From contig VWYX01001287.1 of NCBI GenBank assembly GCA_013396525.1, positions 124,001-188,000 of the forward strand: a stretch of DNA of 64,000 nt, read 5' to 3'. Below the pieces are notes generated by a model, which saw only the letters and a program-made list of their open reading frames with translations, was not told where the DNA came from and searched no databases. Source of the stretch: Chaetorhynchus papuensis. Its lineage: Eukaryota > Chordata > Aves > Passeriformes > Rhipiduridae. The translations under genes and the position numbers were made by a program. Below are positions 60,192-64,000 of this stretch, in pieces. Within the stretch, counting starts at the first letter, position 1; every line of letters starts with the position of its first letter.

Positions 60192-62127
60192 TCAATGTGA
60201 GAAACAGAGCCGGTAGCATCTAGCACAGTATGTCCTGTTGCAGCCCTGGCTGTGGTCTCCACCAGCAAGGCGCTGGGTTTTGGTGGCTGGGGTGCTTGAG
60301 GGTGAGGAAGAAGAAGGTCTCTTGCAAGCTCTGGGCTGCTGGAGTGTATGCAAGGGTTGCTGTGGGGTCTTAGTGGTTCTGGGGGTGCCACTGGCTCTGT
60401 GGTAGGAGGAGTGTGCTGAGTACTGCAGGGGCATACCAGCCCAGCCTCCAGAGCCCATTCTCCAAATCCCTGGAGGCTTGGGGTTGCGCCACATCACCAG
60501 AGCTCTCTGTGGTGAGGAACAGGGGGAAAGCATGGGGAGGGAGTGAGTGTTACCTCCTTCTTTGTTGGGACCTCGGGCACCTGGGGACATGGGGCACCAG
60601 GAAACCCAAGTATGTAAGGGATACCAGGCACCCTTTGTCCCAGAGTGCCTGTGCCCAGGAGCCCCCTCCCCGTACCTTAGCACGGAATGAGCTGTAGCAT
60701 CTTCCAGGCAGGTTCTGTTCCATGATGCCACCAACAATTGGGCTGCCACTGCGGTGGCTGTACCGTTTCATTCTGCTGGGAGACCCCAGCACAGTCAAGT
60801 GACCCTTGGTGGGCTCCATCTGGGGACACCAGTGATGCTGACAGTACTGGCTTCCACAGTGGGTGGGGCTGGGGGCTTGGCGGACGTCCTGCTGGTGCTT
60901 GTCACCAGTGTCCCCAACCAGCTCAGCCAGGCTGAGCCCATCCATCTGGACAGTGGCCTTCTGGATGCCTCCCTGGCTGGCAGGGATGAAGGCACCTTTC
61001 TCCATGCTGGGGAAGATCTTGGCTATGCTGGAATCCTTACAGGATGCCCTCAGGTCTTCCTGGCTGAGCTGGTAGTACTGGGTGGCCTCAAAGCTGGCCT
61101 TCACCTCCTGCATGGAGATGAAAGGATGCTTAAGGGCAGCACTGGGTGTGATTCGCTCATGCGAGTCCCAAGTGAGCATCCTCTTGACCAGCTCCACCAT
61201 CCTGTACAGATCACAGCGCTTGGCCAGCTCCTCCTGGTCAGGATCAGGCATTGGGCAGACATTCACCACCGCCAACTGATCCAGTGAGGAAAAGATATGC
61301 TCCCTCCTTTCCATTGGCTTTGCCATCACGTTCCCTGGTGGTTTGAGCTGCCAGGTACCAGTGGAACGTGGCACACGTTGGAAGAAGGACCGTGTCTTCT
61401 GGGCAGCACAGAGCAGCTCACCCCGGGGTAGCCCCAAGGTGGAGCAGATGTAGCATACCTGGTCATATTCGTCATTGCCAGGGTAGAGTGGCCAACCCAA
61501 GTGAAGCTCAGCCATCACGCAGCCCAAAGACCAGACATCCACCTTCTCGCAGAAGGGCAACCCCAGCAAGATCTCCGGTGCCCGATAGAAGCGGGTTTGG
61601 ATGTAGGGCTCCTGGACATGATGGACCTCGGGGAGGAGGATAGCTGAGCCAAAGTCAACAAGCTTGATGCGGAATGGATAGCGTGCATGGTCCACCAGCA
61701 TGATGTTCTCCGGCTTAAGGTCTGCATGGATGATGGAGAGCTCCTTCAGCTTGACCAGTGCCACCAGCACCTGTGCTGTGATGGTACGGATGTGCCGGAC
61801 AGGCAGCGGTGAGAAGTTGTTCTGCTTTTGAAAGTCAAAGAGGTTTTGCTGCAGCAGCTCGAAGACCAGGTAGGTCCAGACTGTGTCACTGAAGGACTCG
61901 AGGAAATGGATGATGTGAGAGTCCTTTGTGTCCCCCTCCCGCAAGGCCTGCAGCAGCCTCAGTTCATTCTTCACTATTTGGCCATTGTGATCGCAGTTCT
62001 TCAGGATCTTGATGGCCACCATCTCCCCAGTGCTCCTGCACTGCCCCTGGATCACCTGTCCAAAGGTCCCCTTCCCCACCATGGCCATTATGTCATAGCA
62101 CTTGGCACCTACCACCAGCGTCACCAT
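60192..62127 (-). CDS. HIPK4: HIPK4-type dual-specificity protein kinase
   Basis: It belongs to the homeodomain-interacting kinase family (DYRK-related). Human HIPK4 is testis-enriched and shapes the sperm head. Two coding exons: 62127-60676 and 60506-60192, joined in phase 0, giving 588 residues; human has 616. The start is the ATG at 62127 in ACCATGG context. It aligns with human so that all catalytic positions coincide: glycine loop GKGTFGQV 18-25, K40, HADLKPEN with D136 and N141, DFG at 158-160, and activation-loop Y175 in YIQTRFYRAPEI. Further family text is FCEKVDVWSLGCVMAELHLGWPLYPGN and SHERITPSAALKHPF. After about residue 350 the tail is Ser/Pro-rich and diverged. The kinase domain has no intron. 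Human HIPK4 is on chromosome 19, so its place next to PPIH is not 1p34 synteny. It looks intact. Confidence 0.88.
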
Positions 62128-62279
62128 GGTGGGTTGGCTCTTCACCAGGGGCTCAGGATCCTCCAGCTCAGCACCCAGTGGGGACTGGAGACACCTAACT
62201 GTCCCAACCCAGCCTCACAACACTGTGGGTTCCAACATCACCATGACAACACATGATGTCACAACAAAAGCAGCCTGGG

Positions 62280-62625
62280 TGGAGGAACCCCCAGAAACCC
62301 AACATTGTCCCCCCCCGAATCCAGCCCTGCTCTCCCCAAATCCATCCACAAACCCAAGAACACATCCTTGGTCCCCCCAAAATGGATCCCAGCCCCCTGA
62401 AAACCCATTTTCAACCCCCTAACCCCTTTCCCTGGTCCACCAAAACCCATCCAAGTCCTCCATGACCCATACACAGCCACCCAAAACCAAATTTAGTCCT
62501 CTAAACCCAGTTCCTTGTCCCCCAAAACCCATTCCAGCCCTCCAAGATCCATCCCTAATTCCCCAAAACCCATCCAAGGCCCCCAAAATCCTCTCCCTAG
62601 TCTCCCAAACCCATCTGAGCTCCCC
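62280..62625. repeat. Degenerate C/A-rich tandem repeat upstream of the kinase
   Basis: Units of about 25-35 bases of the form CCCCAAAACCCATCC recur at least eight times with variation. The stretch covers the likely promoter-proximal region of the minus-strand kinase gene. Confidence 0.7.
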
Positions 62626-62628
62626 ATG

Positions 62629-63025
62629 TGTACTAGTTTGAAAACAAACCAGTGGGAGGCACAAAGTCAGAATAACAATTTAATAGGGAAATTTTAAAAA
62701 GGCAGAAAACACTGGGTTAAACTGACAGAATCAGGATACAACCTGACACCCTGTTAGTCAGGGTGGTGGTAGCAGTCCAATAAGACGGTGGCTGCAGTTC
62801 CTCCTGAAGTGGTGGATGTGGTTCTGTCAAAGCGGTGGTCCTGTAGAAAAAGGTCTGTTCTTCCTCAGAAGGTCCAGTAGTGGCTATGTAGCTCCTGTCT
62901 TCTGGGAATCCAGTGGAAGGGGGGTGTCTGTGATGTTTGGAATCTGGGATTATATCCAGGATGGAATGCTTGGTTCCTCTTTCTGGGTGGAGCATCTCAC
63001 AATGGGATGATTTCCCTAAAACACA
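62629..63025 (-). mobile_element. LTR fragment of a passerine endogenous retrovirus family
   Basis: The plus-strand text reads TGTACTAGTTTGAAAACAAA, then AGTGGGAGGCACAAAGTCAG, then GATACAACCTGACACCCTG, then GTGGTGGTAGCAGTCC, then GGAGCATCTCACAATGGGAT. I recognise it as a common songbird LTR read antisense. No clear target duplication is found, so it may be truncated on the right. There is no coding sequence. Confidence 0.7.
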
Positions 63026-63029
63026 GCTA

Positions 63030-64000
63030 GCTCTCTCTCCCCCCCTTTACTGCCAGCCCCAGAAAACCTGTCCCTGGCCCTCCAAACCCCATGCCCACAC
63101 CTCATGGATATTCTCATTACTTTTTTGGAGGGTTAACATTTATTTCATCCAAGCCAAGTGCAAGGAGCTATTAAACACCTCTCCTGCTTGATAGTAACAT
63201 GTGGAAAGCATGCACAAAACCATTGAACACTGCCAAAAAAGGATTAATTTTGGGGAGTAAGGGAATTAAAGAGGGCTTGGGGCAGTACGTGATGCTCCAC
63301 CACTCTATCACATTTTAGGGGATCGCCAAAGGTCCCCATGCTTGGCACCACAACTCACCACAGAGTTGAGGGCTCAGTGCCAGCTTACACAGCTGAAATT
63401 TAAGGGTCCCCTCACCCCTGAGTCCCCCCCACATTAAAATTTGGGGTGACTTCCATCATCACTGGCTGGTGGTTGAATTGGGGGCCCCTGGGGAAGAACT
63501 CAACATAGGGTAACAGCATCTTCCTACCCTTGTGTTGGGTGATAGGGGGCTCCACTGGGGACGCCCCAGAGGAGAAACCCATGCTGGGCACCCACTGTCA
63601 ACACTGGAATTTGCCCTCTGCAGCCCTGTTGATGTGGGGCTGGAAGTTTTCCACCTGCTTGTTTACTCCTGTCTCCTTCAGTTTCACCACTGCTGATGCC
63701 TTCACACTGCCCATCCTCATCCTCCCCTCACTCTCCAACCCACTCCAAACCAAAACTACACCAAATTTTTGCGATTTGATTCTAGACTAGCATCCCAGAA
63801 CTGTATCCTTCTTGGTGGTCTCCTTCATCATTCCATCCCCAGTGGTGCAAATTCAATACTGGCACCTTCAACAACTGCATGCTGGTGGGTTTCGGTATCC
63901 TCTGGCTTACTGGATCCTCTGGTTTTTGCACTGAGACAGTGCAATCCACAAGTGGAGACAGTGAACCAGTGGGTCATCTCCCATTATTCCCTTGGTTTTC
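63030..64000. other. Right-edge stretch, no gene recognised
   Basis: No exon, RNA gene or known repeat is supported here. Short open frames show no family motif. Confidence 0.4.

Noticed and set aside
62128..62145. GTG start six codons upstream for the HIPK4-type kinase
   Set aside because: Vertebrate nuclear genes rarely start at GTG. The ATG at 62127 has a good ACCATGG context and gives the same register as human HIPK4.
1..64000. CRISPR arrays, operons, prophage or insertion sequences
   Set aside because: The DNA is vertebrate, with introns, CpG islands and CR1/LTR repeats. No evenly spaced direct repeats of CRISPR type are present.

Overview
The window is vertebrate nuclear DNA, almost certainly from a bird and probably a songbird. 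Three things support this. There are many CR1 LINE 3' ends with the avian terminal octamers (ATTCTGTG type). There are several LTR elements of kinds I recognise from passerine genomes. The gene order matches human 1p34.2 (PPIH-YBX1-CLDN19-P3H1-C1orf50), read here in reverse. Genes are compact and GC-rich with CpG-island promoters and minisatellite-like introns, as on an avian microchromosome. All genes were modelled by hand from splice sites and protein similarity recalled from memory; no alignment or search was run.

Layout. 1-4.9 kb: a CpG island (4.1-4.9 kb) and a possible minus-strand transcript that I could not identify. 5-8 kb: no recognised gene. 8.1-11.3 kb (-): C1orf50 orthologue, 4 coding exons. 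It shares a 187-bp bidirectional promoter with P3H1 (+, 11.45-19.04 kb, 15 coding exons, KDEL end), the collagen prolyl 3-hydroxylase. 20.8-23.0 kb (+): CLDN19, 4 coding exons. 28.7-31.4 kb (+): a claudin of the claudin-16 type, 5 coding exons, in tandem with CLDN19. 33.0-42.5 kb (-): YBX1, with a 216-base assembly gap cutting exon 1. 45.7-55.4 kb (-): PPIH, 9 coding exons plus a probable 3'-UTR exon. 60.2-62.1 kb (-): a HIPK4-type protein kinase with an uninterrupted kinase domain. The rest of the right end is mostly transposable elements, including an LTR nested inside a CR1.

How the genes relate. P3H1 (procollagen 3-hydroxylation in the ER), YBX1 (cold-shock mRNA/DNA-binding protein) and PPIH (spliceosomal cyclophilin) are separate housekeeping-type functions held together by old synteny. 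CLDN19 and claudin-16 are known in mammals to co-assemble the cation pore of the kidney thick ascending limb, but in human they lie on different chromosomes; here both types lie 6 kb apart in the same orientation. The claudin-16-type gene has two odd splicing features: a tandem array of four in-frame 5' splice sites after exon 1, and an exon 2 that itself begins with a perfect donor. These, together with a CR1 tail abutting the CLDN19 exon 3 acceptor, are the most interesting things in the window.
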